A DNA stretch of 64,000 nucleotides. Origin: Arenibacter troitsensis. GTDB lineage: Bacteria > Bacteroidota > Bacteroidia > Flavobacteriales > Flavobacteriaceae. Below the pieces are notes generated by a model. That model searched no databases. It was not told the origin of the DNA and saw nothing but the letters and a program-made list of their open reading frames with translations. The translations under genes and the position numbers were made by a program. The DNA is taken from NCBI RefSeq assembly GCF_900177645.1, contig NZ_FXAO01000004.1, positions 281,453 through 345,452 on the forward strand. The letters run 5' to 3'. Positions within the stretch are counted from its first letter, which is position 1; each line of letters starts with the position of its first letter. Below are positions 43,932-52,802 of this stretch, piece after piece.

Positions 43932-45074
43932 ATGCAACGTTTTTTTACTTTATTGGCCTTGTTGGTCTGTGTTGGCAGCAATGCTCAGGTAACCCAAGAA
44001 ATATTCGAATCCTTCAAGTTACAGGAGCGCAGGGATGTTCAATACTACTTCCCCGAAACCTATACCGCAGAAAAAAAATATCCGGTCATTGTTGTCCTCG
44101 ATGGGGAATATCTATTTGACCAAGTGGTGGCCAATGCAAAATTTTATAGTAACTTCCACGGTATGCCGGAAGCTATAGTAGTTGGCGTACATCAATCTAA
44201 AAATAACCTAAGGGATCAGGATTGTGCCTTTGAGCCCGACAGTGGCCTCCCCAATGAAAAAGGTAAACTGTTCTTCGAATTTTTGGGAATGGAACTTATT
44301 CCCTATTTGGAAACCAAATTCAGTACGGCCCCTTTTAAAATGTTCGTGGGATACGATATCACTGCGAATTTTGGAAACTTCTACCTCTTTAAGGACGATT
44401 CCCTTTTCAATGCCTATATAAGTATATCACCTTATTTGGCCCCCGAAATGGAAACAAGGGTACCTGCCAGATTATCGGTGATGAAAAAGAAAATATTCTA
44501 CCAATTGATCTTGGAGGGCGAAAAAAGTGAAAATAGTAATAGGGTCCTGACATTGGATCAAAACTTAAAAGCAATGGATAGTGATAATTTGCACTATTTC
44601 TTTGATAAATACGAGAACGCCGACCATATTTCTGTTGCCACCTACGGCATTGGGAAAGCCTTCGACAATATCTTCGGAATGTTTAAACCCATAAGTCCAA
44701 AGGAGTACAAAGAAAAGATTCTAACCCAAGTTGGACCTGTCTTTGATTATTTGGCCGATAAACAGGCTTCTATAGAAAATCTTTTTGGCTTTAAAAAAAC
44801 AACCAGTCTAAACGACATTATGGCCATTTACGCCGCCTCTAGAAAAAAGGAAGATTTTGAATCCCTTAAACCCTTGTCTGATCTTTGTAAAAGAGAGTAT
44901 CCCAATACGATGTTGGGTTTTTATTTTGAAGCCGAATATTACGAGCAATTGGGCGAACCAAAAAAGGCTCTTAGAACTTTTGAAAAGGCCTTTGGCATGG
45001 AAGAAATTGATTTTCTTACCAAAGAAATGGCTTTGGAAAAAATTGATGCCCTCAAAGCAGATTTTGGATACTAA
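43932..45074 (+). CDS. Esterase-like alpha/beta-hydrolase fold protein, nucleophile replaced
   Basis: From MQRFFTLLALLVCVGSNAQ it has 380 residues and a signal peptide. The N-terminal 250 residues follow the esterase D/IroE fold: DVQYYFPETYTAEKKYPVIVVLDGEYLFD, and KMFVGYDITANFGNFYLFKDDSLFNAYISISPYL, where active relatives have GHSxGG. Here the nucleophile position reads GYDITA, so Ser is missing, while a His remains in the expected place (ADHISVATYG). The C-terminal 130 residues contain helices with a TPR-like end (YFEAEYYEQLGEPKKALRTFEKAFG). Probably a non-catalytic descendant used for binding. A second ATG at 43914 is possible but gives a poorer signal peptide. It lies 25 bases after the flippase-like gene. 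Confidence 0.75.
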   Translation: MQRFFTLLALLVCVGSNAQVTQEIFESFKLQERRDVQYYFPETYTAEKKYPVIVVLDGEYLFDQVVANAKFYSNFHGMPEAIVVGVHQSKNNLRDQDCAFEPDSGLPNEKGKLFFEFLGMELIPYLETKFSTAPFKMFVGYDITANFGNFYLFKDDSLFNAYISISPYLAPEMETRVPARLSVMKKKIFYQLILEGEKSENSNRVLTLDQNLKAMDSDNLHYFFDKYENADHISVATYGIGKAFDNIFGMFKPISPKEYKEKILTQVGPVFDYLADKQASIENLFGFKKTTSLNDIMAIYAASRKKEDFESLKPLSDLCKREYPNTMLGFYFEAEYYEQLGEPKKALRTFEKAFGMEEIDFLTKEMALEKIDALKADFGY

Positions 45075-45304
45075 AATAGCCTTTGCATAAATACTTAGGG
45101 GAAATTAAGAAATCCTTTAACCCTGAAGCAGGTTGCACTACCCACGACGTTAACTTCCTAGCTACTAATCCATCTTGCAGGGAAAAAGGTATTGTCCTTA
45201 CCCAATAAACTACAATGCAGTCGGTTTCATTTTAACCTAAGTGTACAAATCCCTGCCTCCTTTTCAAACTTCTTACTACCTTAGCGTAAACCATAATCTA
45301 AATA

Positions 45305-46666
45305 ATGGCCAAAATAAAAACTGCTTTTTTTTGTCAGCATTGTGGAACGCAATATGCCAAGTGGGTAGGACAATGTGGAGCTTGCAAGCAATGGAACACC
45401 GTTGTGGAAGAGGTGATTCAGAAAGAGGAAAAAGTATCCTGGAAAAGTTCTTCCCAACCCTCAAAAAAAATTGCAAAACCATTACGGGTCAATGAAATTA
45501 GCATCGATAAGGAAATAAGACTCAATACTTTCGATCTTGAGTTCAATAGGGTCTTAGGTGGTGGATTGGTCCCTGGATCCCTAACCCTCTTGGGCGGGGA
45601 ACCGGGAGTTGGAAAAAGTACCTTGTTACTTCAGATAGCCCTTAAACTCCCCTATAAAACTTTATATGTTTCCGGGGAAGAAAGTCAAAAACAAATTAAA
45701 ATGCGTGCCGATCGCATTCATCCCAATAGCGAAACTTGTTTTATACTCACCGAGACCAAAACACAGAATATATTTCAACAGATCGAAGCCACCGAGCCCG
45801 ACATTGTAGTAATAGATTCCATACAAACCCTTCATACAGATTACATTGAGTCTACGGCAGGTAGCATTTCCCAGATAAGGGAATGCACGGCGGAACTAAT
45901 AAAATTTGCCAAGGAAACCAACACTCCGGTTATCCTCATTGGCCACATCACCAAAGACGGTACCATTGCAGGGCCCAAAATATTGGAGCATATGGTAGAT
46001 ACCGTATTGCAGTTTGAGGGCGATAGAAATTACGTATACCGGATCCTAAGATCTCTAAAAAACCGTTTTGGATCTACTTCGGAATTGGGAATATACGAAA
46101 TGCAGGGAAGCGGTTTAAGGGAAGTCAACAATCCTTCCGAAATTCTAATTTCCAAGAATGATGAAGGATTAAGCGGCACATCCATTGCGTCTACCGTAGA
46201 GGGTATGCGCCCTTTAATGATAGAAATACAAGCCTTGGTAAGCACGGCAGTATATGGCACACCACAGCGTTCCACCACCGGCTACAACGCAAAGAGGTTA
46301 AACATGCTTTTGGCAGTTCTGGAAAAAAGGGCCGGATTTAAGTTAGCGGCAAAGGATGTTTTTCTCAATATTACCGGGGGAATATCTGTGGACGACCCCG
46401 CTATTGACCTTGCCGTTATTGCAGCCATTCTCTCCAGTAACGAGGACATTCCCATAGAAAAAGGGGTGTGTTTTGCTGCCGAGGTAGGTCTTGCTGGCGA
46501 AATAAGGCCGGTACAACGTATAGATCAACGCATTTTGGAAGCTGAAAAATTGGGTTTCAGCACCATCTACGTTTCCAAAAACAACAAGATAACCTTGAAA
46601 AATACCCAAATCCGAATACAATTGGCCTCCAAGATCGAAGATGTGGCCAATAGTCTATTCTCCTAA
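45305..46666 (+). CDS. radA: DNA repair protein RadA (Sms)
   Basis: A RecA-like ATPase that speeds branch migration during recombination repair. The 453 residues include a four-cysteine zinc finger (C10, C13, C24, C27 in FCQHCGTQYAKWVGQCGAC), Walker A GGEPGVGKSTLL, the RadA-specific KNRFGSTSE motif and a C-terminal Lon-like domain (GISVDDPAIDLAVIAAILSS). Cytosolic, complete. The upstream 230 bases hold no other gene and no strong promoter box. Confidence 0.97.
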   Translation: MAKIKTAFFCQHCGTQYAKWVGQCGACKQWNTVVEEVIQKEEKVSWKSSSQPSKKIAKPLRVNEISIDKEIRLNTFDLEFNRVLGGGLVPGSLTLLGGEPGVGKSTLLLQIALKLPYKTLYVSGEESQKQIKMRADRIHPNSETCFILTETKTQNIFQQIEATEPDIVVIDSIQTLHTDYIESTAGSISQIRECTAELIKFAKETNTPVILIGHITKDGTIAGPKILEHMVDTVLQFEGDRNYVYRILRSLKNRFGSTSELGIYEMQGSGLREVNNPSEILISKNDEGLSGTSIASTVEGMRPLMIEIQALVSTAVYGTPQRSTTGYNAKRLNMLLAVLEKRAGFKLAAKDVFLNITGGISVDDPAIDLAVIAAILSSNEDIPIEKGVCFAAEVGLAGEIRPVQRIDQRILEAEKLGFSTIYVSKNNKITLKNTQIRIQLASKIEDVANSLFS

Positions 46667-46684
46667 CTCCTTAATATTTGTTCG

Positions 46685-46792
46685 TTATTTTTTTGAATTA
46701 AACATCCTTGCCAGAACCATCATCAATACCACAACCACTACAATTAAGCCGAGTTGCCAAAAACCTACTTTTAAAAAATTCATCGCTATCAT
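46685..46792 (-). CDS. Small single-helix membrane protein (35 residues)
   Basis: Read leftward: MIAMNFLKVGFWQLGLIVVV followed by VVLMMVLARMFNSKK and a stop. It has one hydrophobic helix of about 18 residues and a short basic tail, a plausible tail-end inner-membrane peptide. Its ATG lies 4 bases after the aldo/keto reductase stop, so it may be translated with it. I know no family for it; without comparison, chance hydrophobicity cannot be excluded. Confidence 0.45.
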   Translation of the reverse strand: MIAMNFLKVGFWQLGLIVVVVVLMMVLARMFNSKK

Positions 46793-46796
46793 ATTC

Positions 46797-47837
46797 TCAA
46801 GGAGCTGGATCAGGAATTTCATTATGTATTGCCTCAATACCCTTAAGTACATCTTCGCTCAATTGCACCTCTATACTCCCTATATTTTCCCTGAGCTGAT
46901 CCATAGTGGTGGCACCAATTATATTGGACGTTAAAAATGGTCTCGAATTTACAAAGGCCAGTGCCATTTGCGCCAATGACAAACCATTGGCCTGGGCCAA
47001 GTCATAATATTTTTGGGTTGCCTTAACGGCCGTATCGCTACTGTACCTATTGTAATTCGGAAAAAGGGCAATCCTGGAATTCCCAGGTTTTCTCCCACCC
47101 AAATACTTGCCGCTTAAAGTACCAAATCCCAAAGGGGAATAAGCCAACAAGCCTAAATCTTCACGATGTGAAATTTCTGCCAATCCCACTTCAAAAAGCC
47201 TATTTAAAAGGCTGTATGGATTCTGTATGGTCATAATTCTTGGCAAACTGGGATGTACCTTGCTTTCTTCCAAGTACCGCATAGCTCCCCAAGGGGTTTC
47301 ATTGGAAATACCCACATGTCTAACTTTTCCTTCCCTAACAAGGTCTCGCAAAGTTTCCAATAGCTGATGAATATTGTCCTCCCAATGGTCATTGATACTG
47401 TGCTTATACCCTCTTTTTCCAAAATAATTGGTTGTCCTGTCCGGCCAATGCAACTGATAAAGATCCAAATAGTCTGTTTGCAAGCGTGAAAGACTACCCT
47501 CAACGGCCTGTTTAATGGTGTCGCGGTTTATTCCGGTGGTTCTGATGAACTTGGTCATTTCGGCTTTTCCTGCAATCTTGGAAGCCAAAATTACCTTATC
47601 GCGGTTCTTTTTCTTTTTAAACCAATTGCCAATAATTCTTTCGGTGTCCGCATATCGCTCCTTTGTGGCCGGAATAGGATACATTTCTGCAGTATCAAAA
47701 AAATTGATTCCCTGTTCCAAGGCATAATCCATCTGCTCGTGACCCTCCTCTTCGGTATTTTGTCTGCCCCAGGTCATGGTGCCAAGACATATTTTGCTTA
47801 CTTCAATTTCGGTCCGGGGGAGATAGGTATACTTCAT
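46797..47837 (-). CDS. NADP-dependent aldo/keto reductase (Tas-like)
   Basis: A 346-residue TIM-barrel reductase. Opening YTYLPRTEIEVSKICLGTMTWG, the catalytic tetrad in FFDTAEMYP (Asp and Tyr), ILASKIAG (Lys) and YQLHWPDR (His), and the NADP-binding end (NIIGATTMDQLRENIGSIEVQLSE) are all present. E. coli Tas has the same length and the same QNTEEEGHEQMDYALEQGINFFDTAEMYP region, so the orthology is likely. Physiological substrate unknown. Adjacent to a possible tiny membrane peptide gene. Confidence 0.92.
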   Translation of the reverse strand: MKYTYLPRTEIEVSKICLGTMTWGRQNTEEEGHEQMDYALEQGINFFDTAEMYPIPATKERYADTERIIGNWFKKKKNRDKVILASKIAGKAEMTKFIRTTGINRDTIKQAVEGSLSRLQTDYLDLYQLHWPDRTTNYFGKRGYKHSINDHWEDNIHQLLETLRDLVREGKVRHVGISNETPWGAMRYLEESKVHPSLPRIMTIQNPYSLLNRLFEVGLAEISHREDLGLLAYSPLGFGTLSGKYLGGRKPGNSRIALFPNYNRYSSDTAVKATQKYYDLAQANGLSLAQMALAFVNSRPFLTSNIIGATTMDQLRENIGSIEVQLSEDVLKGIEAIHNEIPDPAP

Positions 47838-47910
47838 TCAGTTGCTTTTTGAGTGTAAAAAAAATAATTAATATCTACTAAAGCAAATAAATGTCCCAAC
47901 TCTAGGTATA

Positions 47911-49467
47911 TCAATCCACTTGCGTCAACAATAAAACCTGTGGAAATGAAGATATACCGGTAGAAGCCCCCACCTTGGCCATTTCATTAAAATTAAACAT
48001 AAAGGAACCCAACATTACATCAGGCCTACTATCCCCATTAAAGTCGGCCACTTCCATAGTCAACCATTTACCATATACGGCGTCCGGATGAAAAGACGCG
48101 GTAAATTTCAAATCTCCATTGTTTGATAAATAGACGAAACTTTCCCTAGGGTCTTTTAAGTCTGCATAAAATGATACGCCTACAATGTCCAAATCCCCAT
48201 CATTATCAAAATCCCTGGCCACGGCCTTACTACATCCAAACATGGGGTAAAAGAATGTTTCTTTAAAATAATTATGTCCGTCGTTCATGTATATCCTAAG
48301 TCCTTGGTATGGTTTATCCACGTTGGAATAATCCCAATTGTCTCCATTGGCAAGTAAAATATCTTGAAATCCGTCATTGTTAAAATCGACCAATTCAAAA
48401 TAACTAACACCATGGACCGGGGAAAATTCCAGAACCTTCACCTGTTCAAATTCCCCTTCTCCCTTATTATAAAAAATTGAAATTTGCTCGAAGGCCTGGG
48501 CCATCAAGGCCACAATATCTGGTTTTTTATCCCCATTTAGATCTTTGATAGCCACCATTCGGGCCCCTGGCAAATTACTCAATACATGTTCCTTGGAGGG
48601 TTCAAAATTATCAAACCATGATAATTTGCCACCGTAATTTCCAAAGCTGCAAACCACTGCATCCACTATATTATCTCCGTTTAGATCGCCCGAAGCAAAA
48701 TAAACCGGTCTTCGCAATTTTGTAACATCTACGATGGCGCTCTCCCTATTTTCTCTTGTTTTTAAATTGGCCAACCTACCCAACTCCTGATCGGACGGCC
48801 TAAATTGCCCGATGGTCAAGAGCAAGGGATCCGAATTATCGTTGAACTCAATATGCGACGCAGGACTATTCAACAACCAACTATTGCTAATTTCACCCGT
48901 GTTTTTTAGGGCATAAAGATTATTATTGTCGCCTATATAAAGCTCTGACGTGGCCTCGTTGAAGTTCAACAATGACACTTTTGGAAGCTTGTTATCCCCT
49001 ATGGTTATAAATTGTGATTTAAAAGGGGCCTTTTCTTTGGCACGACTAACCGTTACTTGTTGCGACTCCAGTTTAATCGGGGCATTCTGAACATAATAAT
49101 CTACAATCCTGTACCAATCCTCTTTTAAGATCAATGGAGCATCCGGATAGATATTAAGATTCCTTACAATACTTTCATCTATAGGATCAAGGTCTTCAAA
49201 AGGATCGGTTCCATTAGTCCTAATGCCCAAGCGCATACCCATATTGGGCAAAACACTCTTATCCCAGGTATTTTTATCCAATAATCCTGGCTCTGGAAAA
49301 GTATGGCACATTTGACAATACCGTTCTGCCAATTCCTTGCCGGAAGACTTTAATTTGGGTATTTGTTTCTGTGGCGGGAATATACTTTCACCTTGAAAAA
49401 AGAATGCCAAACAAAGCAATGACAAGCAAAGTGCATAAATCAATCGAGAAACTCCAACCATTTTCAT
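47911..49467 (-). CDS. Cytochrome c domain plus FG-GAP (VCBS) repeat protein
   Basis: A 518-residue exported protein. Signal or anchor at residues 9-27, then a mono-heme segment C51-Q-M-C54-H55 (ERYCQMCHTFPEP), typical of a small cytochrome c, and then a seven-bladed propeller of FG-GAP/VCBS type with calcium turns such as DLNGDNIVDAVV, DLNGDKKPDIVA, DFNNDGFQDILL and DFDNDGDLDIVG. This heme-plus-propeller combination is found in Bacteroidota and Planctomycetes proteins of unknown job. It may be a periplasmic electron-transfer or binding protein. Complete. Confidence 0.85.
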   Translation of the reverse strand: MKMVGVSRLIYALCLSLLCLAFFFQGESIFPPQKQIPKLKSSGKELAERYCQMCHTFPEPGLLDKNTWDKSVLPNMGMRLGIRTNGTDPFEDLDPIDESIVRNLNIYPDAPLILKEDWYRIVDYYVQNAPIKLESQQVTVSRAKEKAPFKSQFITIGDNKLPKVSLLNFNEATSELYIGDNNNLYALKNTGEISNSWLLNSPASHIEFNDNSDPLLLTIGQFRPSDQELGRLANLKTRENRESAIVDVTKLRRPVYFASGDLNGDNIVDAVVCSFGNYGGKLSWFDNFEPSKEHVLSNLPGARMVAIKDLNGDKKPDIVALMAQAFEQISIFYNKGEGEFEQVKVLEFSPVHGVSYFELVDFNNDGFQDILLANGDNWDYSNVDKPYQGLRIYMNDGHNYFKETFFYPMFGCSKAVARDFDNDGDLDIVGVSFYADLKDPRESFVYLSNNGDLKFTASFHPDAVYGKWLTMEVADFNGDSRPDVMLGSFMFNFNEMAKVGASTGISSFPQVLLLTQVD

Positions 49468-49633
49468 GCCCGCTCTTATTTGTTAAATTAGCCTTGTTCA
49501 ATTACCGATCAAAGTTCCTATGATGTATAATTACATCTAAATTTAAATATTAAAATTTAATTTTGCCATACACCAAGTTCCCAAATTCTTGATATTGGCA
49601 AACACCCATTATAATTTTCCCAAGCCAATGTCA

Positions 49634-50395
49634 CTACTCCAACTCTATGAGAATGGGACAATGGTCACTATGAACGGCCTGCGACAAAATAACGGAACGT
49701 TTTAGACGGCTCTCCAATGGCCTGCTGACCAAACCGTAATCCAATCTCCAACCCTTATTATTGGCACGGGAGTTTGCCCTATAGCTCCACCACGTATAAT
49801 TGTCGGGCTCCTTGTTAAAATGCCTAAAGCTATCAATAAACCCACTATCCATAAAATTGCCGATCCACTCCCTTTCCACAGGTAAAAATCCGGACACATT
49901 TTTATTTCTAACGGGGTCATGAATATCTATTGCCTCATGACATATGTTATAATCCCCGCAAATAATAAGATTTGGTTTCTCCTTTTTTAAATGATCCACG
50001 TAGTCTTGGAAATCGGCCATATACTGTAGTTTATGGTCCAAGCGGGCAATATTGGTGCCCGAGGGCAAATAGAGGCTCATAACAGAAACCCCATTAAAAT
50101 CGGCCCTTAAGTTCCGACCCTCAAAATCCATATAGTCTATTCCCGTTCCATACTCTACATGGTCCGGTTGTGTTTTGGCAAGAATGGCCACTCCACTATA
50201 TCCCTTCTTTTGGGCACTGTACCAGTAATGATAGTGATAGCCCAAGGCCTCAAAAATTGCCAGATCCAATTGATCCCGATTGGCCTTGATTTCTTGTAAA
50301 CATACCACATCCGGATTTACAGTTTTTAACCAATCCAAAAATCCCTTGTTCACAGCAGCCCTGATTCCATTTACGTTATAAGAAACTATTTTCAT
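49634..50395 (-). CDS. xth: Exodeoxyribonuclease III (AP endonuclease)
   Basis: A 253-residue base-excision-repair nuclease. MKIVSYNVNGIRAAVNKGFLDWLKTVNPDVVCLQEIKANRDQ contains the Asn and Glu metal ligands, ICGDYNICHEAIDIHDP the catalytic Asp-Asn pair, and SDHCPILIELE the catalytic His. It cuts at abasic sites and trims 3' ends. Complete and cytosolic. Upstream 245 bases contain only the divergent TonB receptor promoter. Confidence 0.96.
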   Translation of the reverse strand: MKIVSYNVNGIRAAVNKGFLDWLKTVNPDVVCLQEIKANRDQLDLAIFEALGYHYHYWYSAQKKGYSGVAILAKTQPDHVEYGTGIDYMDFEGRNLRADFNGVSVMSLYLPSGTNIARLDHKLQYMADFQDYVDHLKKEKPNLIICGDYNICHEAIDIHDPVRNKNVSGFLPVEREWIGNFMDSGFIDSFRHFNKEPDNYTWWSYRANSRANNKGWRLDYGLVSRPLESRLKRSVILSQAVHSDHCPILIELE

Positions 50396-50615
50396 TTAAT
50401 TATATTTATGCGGCACCTCCCCTGTTTCAATTCCGAGCAAAGCCCATGCCCCTTTATTTAATTCAATGCGTACTTCACTATAATTGTGCTAAAAATAGCC
50501 AATGTTTTTTGTAACCGAAAAGGCAGCGTAAAATACATGATATTTATACTTATTTTAAAATACCCAAACCATGGTCCCTTTAATTTCGGTAGAAAAAAAA
50601 TTAGATAATAATCCT

Positions 50616-50623
50616 TAAGTTTG
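50616..50623 (+). promoter_or_regulatory. Bacteroidota -7 box (TAAGTTTG) before a TonB receptor gene
   Basis: A perfect TAnnTTTG match 17 bases before the ATG, overlapping a TTAAGT/ACTTAA inverted repeat (50615-50620 and 50626-50631) that might be an operator, for example for an iron-type regulator. Confidence 0.45.
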
Positions 50624-50640
50624 AGACTTAAATTAAATGC

Positions 50641-52722
50641 ATGAAATCCTCCTTCCATTTACTATTGGCCTTAACTTCCTTATTTGTATCCATTGCCCAG
50701 GAACCTATCCAAAGGGACAGCATCACCGAATTGGACGAAGTAATCCTCTTGGATTCCCTGCAATCGGCCACGGATAATGGCATTATAACCACTAAAATTA
50801 TAGGTACCAAGGTGTTTCAGAACTACAGTCCTGTTGATATGGTTTCGGCCATCAATCAGATATCCGGAGTTTATATATTGTCCGGGGCTTTGAACACCAA
50901 CAGGATTACCATCAGAGGAGTGGGTGCAAGAACATTGTTCGGAACGGATAAACTGCGCCTTTACTATAATGATATCCCAATAACCAACGGTTCGGGCTTT
51001 TCTACCATTGAATCTTTCGATTTGGAAAATCTTAGTTCCGTAGAGGTAATCAAGGGTCCAAAAGCTACTAATTATGGTGCCAATTTGGGAGGTGCAATTT
51101 TACTGAATTCGAAACAGCCCACCAACGAGTCCACCTATTTCAGGAATAACTTTACTGTAGGCTCGTACAGTTTGGTTAAGAACAATCTGCAATTTAGTCT
51201 AAAGGAAAACAAGGTTGCGCTTAACTTTCATTATGGATTTCTGGAGACCGATGGCTATAGGGAAAACAACAGATTTAAACGCGAAGGTTTACTCTTGGAT
51301 ATGAATTACCAAATAACTCCCAAAACCAATATTGGCCTTCTTTTTAACCACGTTGATTATAACGCCCAAATACCTAGCTCTTTGGGAGAAACCGATTTTA
51401 GGGAAAACCCTACCAAGGCCGCCTTTACATGGAAATCTGCCAAAGGATACGAGGATAACAAATATAGCCTTGCCGGCCTTACCTTAAATCATGCTTTTTC
51501 AGTCAAAATAAGCAATACCACTAGTATTTTCTATTCCTATTTGGATCATTACGAGCCCAGACCATTTGGAATTTTGGAGGAATACACCAACGGTTATGGT
51601 TTCCGAACAAAATTCGCTGGCCAATGGGCTGCCAACAACTCCAAAATCGACTATAATTTTGGCGCTGAATTATACAAGGATGAATACCAATGGAGCGAGT
51701 TCGAAAATCTATATCAAGATAACAACGGACAAGGAAGTTTACAGGGCGATCAATTTGCCGATAACAAAGAGTTTAGACGACAGTTCAATGCTTTTGGCAA
51801 TCTACTTATACCTTTTGGGAAAGCTTTTTCCACCCAAATTGGGTTAAATGTAAACAAAACCTATTACGACTTCAGGGACGAATTTAATCAAGGGGCAGAC
51901 AATAAGAGTGCAGAAAGGAATTTTGACGCCATAGTGCTACCCAGCCTAAACCTCAACTATAATTTTTCTGCCACAAAATCAATCTATGCCAATATCAGCA
52001 GAGGTTTTTCCAATCCTACGGTAGAGGAAACCCTAACACCGGATGGCGTAATTAACCCTGATATAGCCCAAGAAACGGGCGTGAACTATGAAATTGGTTC
52101 CAAGTTACTTCTGTTGGATAGAAAATTAATCATGAATCTTGCCTTATACAGAATGGATATTAAAAATCTACTGGTAGCCCAACGGGTAGGTGAGGATCAA
52201 TATATTGGGAAGAATGCGGGAAAGACCCAGCACCAAGGTTTGGAATTGGATGCCGAATATAAAATTGACATTTCCTCAAAGCTTAGAGTAACCCCTTTTA
52301 TTAGCTATACGTATAACGATCACAGTTTTGTGACATTTGTGGATGGGGATGACGATTATTCCGGAAATCCATTGACTGGGGTGCCAAAACACCGGTTAAA
52401 TTCTGGCCTACAAGCCCAACTTAACAATAGGTTTTATTGGTATTCCACCCATCAGTATGTAGGGGAAATTCCGTTAACGGACGCTAATGAACTCTACAGT
52501 GAAGCCTTTAACGTGGTGAATAGTAAAGTGGGGTATAAAAACCAATTGGGCAAAAAGCTTTCTATGGATATAGCCTTTGGCATCAACAATATCTTTGACC
52601 GCAACTATGCCCAATCCGTACTTATAAATACAACAGGATTTGGCGGGGCCGAGCCCAGGTACTACTATCCCGGTAATGATAGAAATTATTATGGAAGCTT
52701 AAGGCTGGGGTATTCCTTATAA
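50641..52722 (+). CDS. TonB-dependent receptor (siderophore/metal type)
   Basis: A 693-residue receptor without the carboxypeptidase-like domain: signal peptide 1-19 (SIAQ), TonB-box-like region ITELDEVILLDSLQ, plug segment RITIRGVGARTLFGTDKLRLYYNDIPITNGSG, and a barrel closing with PRYYYPGNDRNYYGSLRLGYSL. Its size and plug resemble FecA/iron-complex receptors rather than SusC. No transport partner is nearby. A bidirectional terminator follows. Confidence 0.9.
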   Translation: MKSSFHLLLALTSLFVSIAQEPIQRDSITELDEVILLDSLQSATDNGIITTKIIGTKVFQNYSPVDMVSAINQISGVYILSGALNTNRITIRGVGARTLFGTDKLRLYYNDIPITNGSGFSTIESFDLENLSSVEVIKGPKATNYGANLGGAILLNSKQPTNESTYFRNNFTVGSYSLVKNNLQFSLKENKVALNFHYGFLETDGYRENNRFKREGLLLDMNYQITPKTNIGLLFNHVDYNAQIPSSLGETDFRENPTKAAFTWKSAKGYEDNKYSLAGLTLNHAFSVKISNTTSIFYSYLDHYEPRPFGILEEYTNGYGFRTKFAGQWAANNSKIDYNFGAELYKDEYQWSEFENLYQDNNGQGSLQGDQFADNKEFRRQFNAFGNLLIPFGKAFSTQIGLNVNKTYYDFRDEFNQGADNKSAERNFDAIVLPSLNLNYNFSATKSIYANISRGFSNPTVEETLTPDGVINPDIAQETGVNYEIGSKLLLLDRKLIMNLALYRMDIKNLLVAQRVGEDQYIGKNAGKTQHQGLELDAEYKIDISSKLRVTPFISYTYNDHSFVTFVDGDDDYSGNPLTGVPKHRLNSGLQAQLNNRFYWYSTHQYVGEIPLTDANELYSEAFNVVNSKVGYKNQLGKKLSMDIAFGINNIFDRNYAQSVLINTTGFGGAEPRYYYPGNDRNYYGSLRLGYSL

Positions 52723-52726
52723 AAGA

Positions 52727-52783
52727 AAAGGTCTAAAAAGTTGAAAAAATTGGGTTACCAATAAATCAACTTACTAGACCTTT
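52727..52783. terminator. Bidirectional terminator between the TonB receptor and glyS
   Basis: AAAGGTCTAAAAAGTTGA and TCAACTTACTAGACCTTT pair with small bulges around a 21-base loop; T-rich ends exist on both strands, suited to the two converging genes. Confidence 0.65.
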
Positions 52784-52802
52784 CTATTCCGGTTATATCA
52801 AA

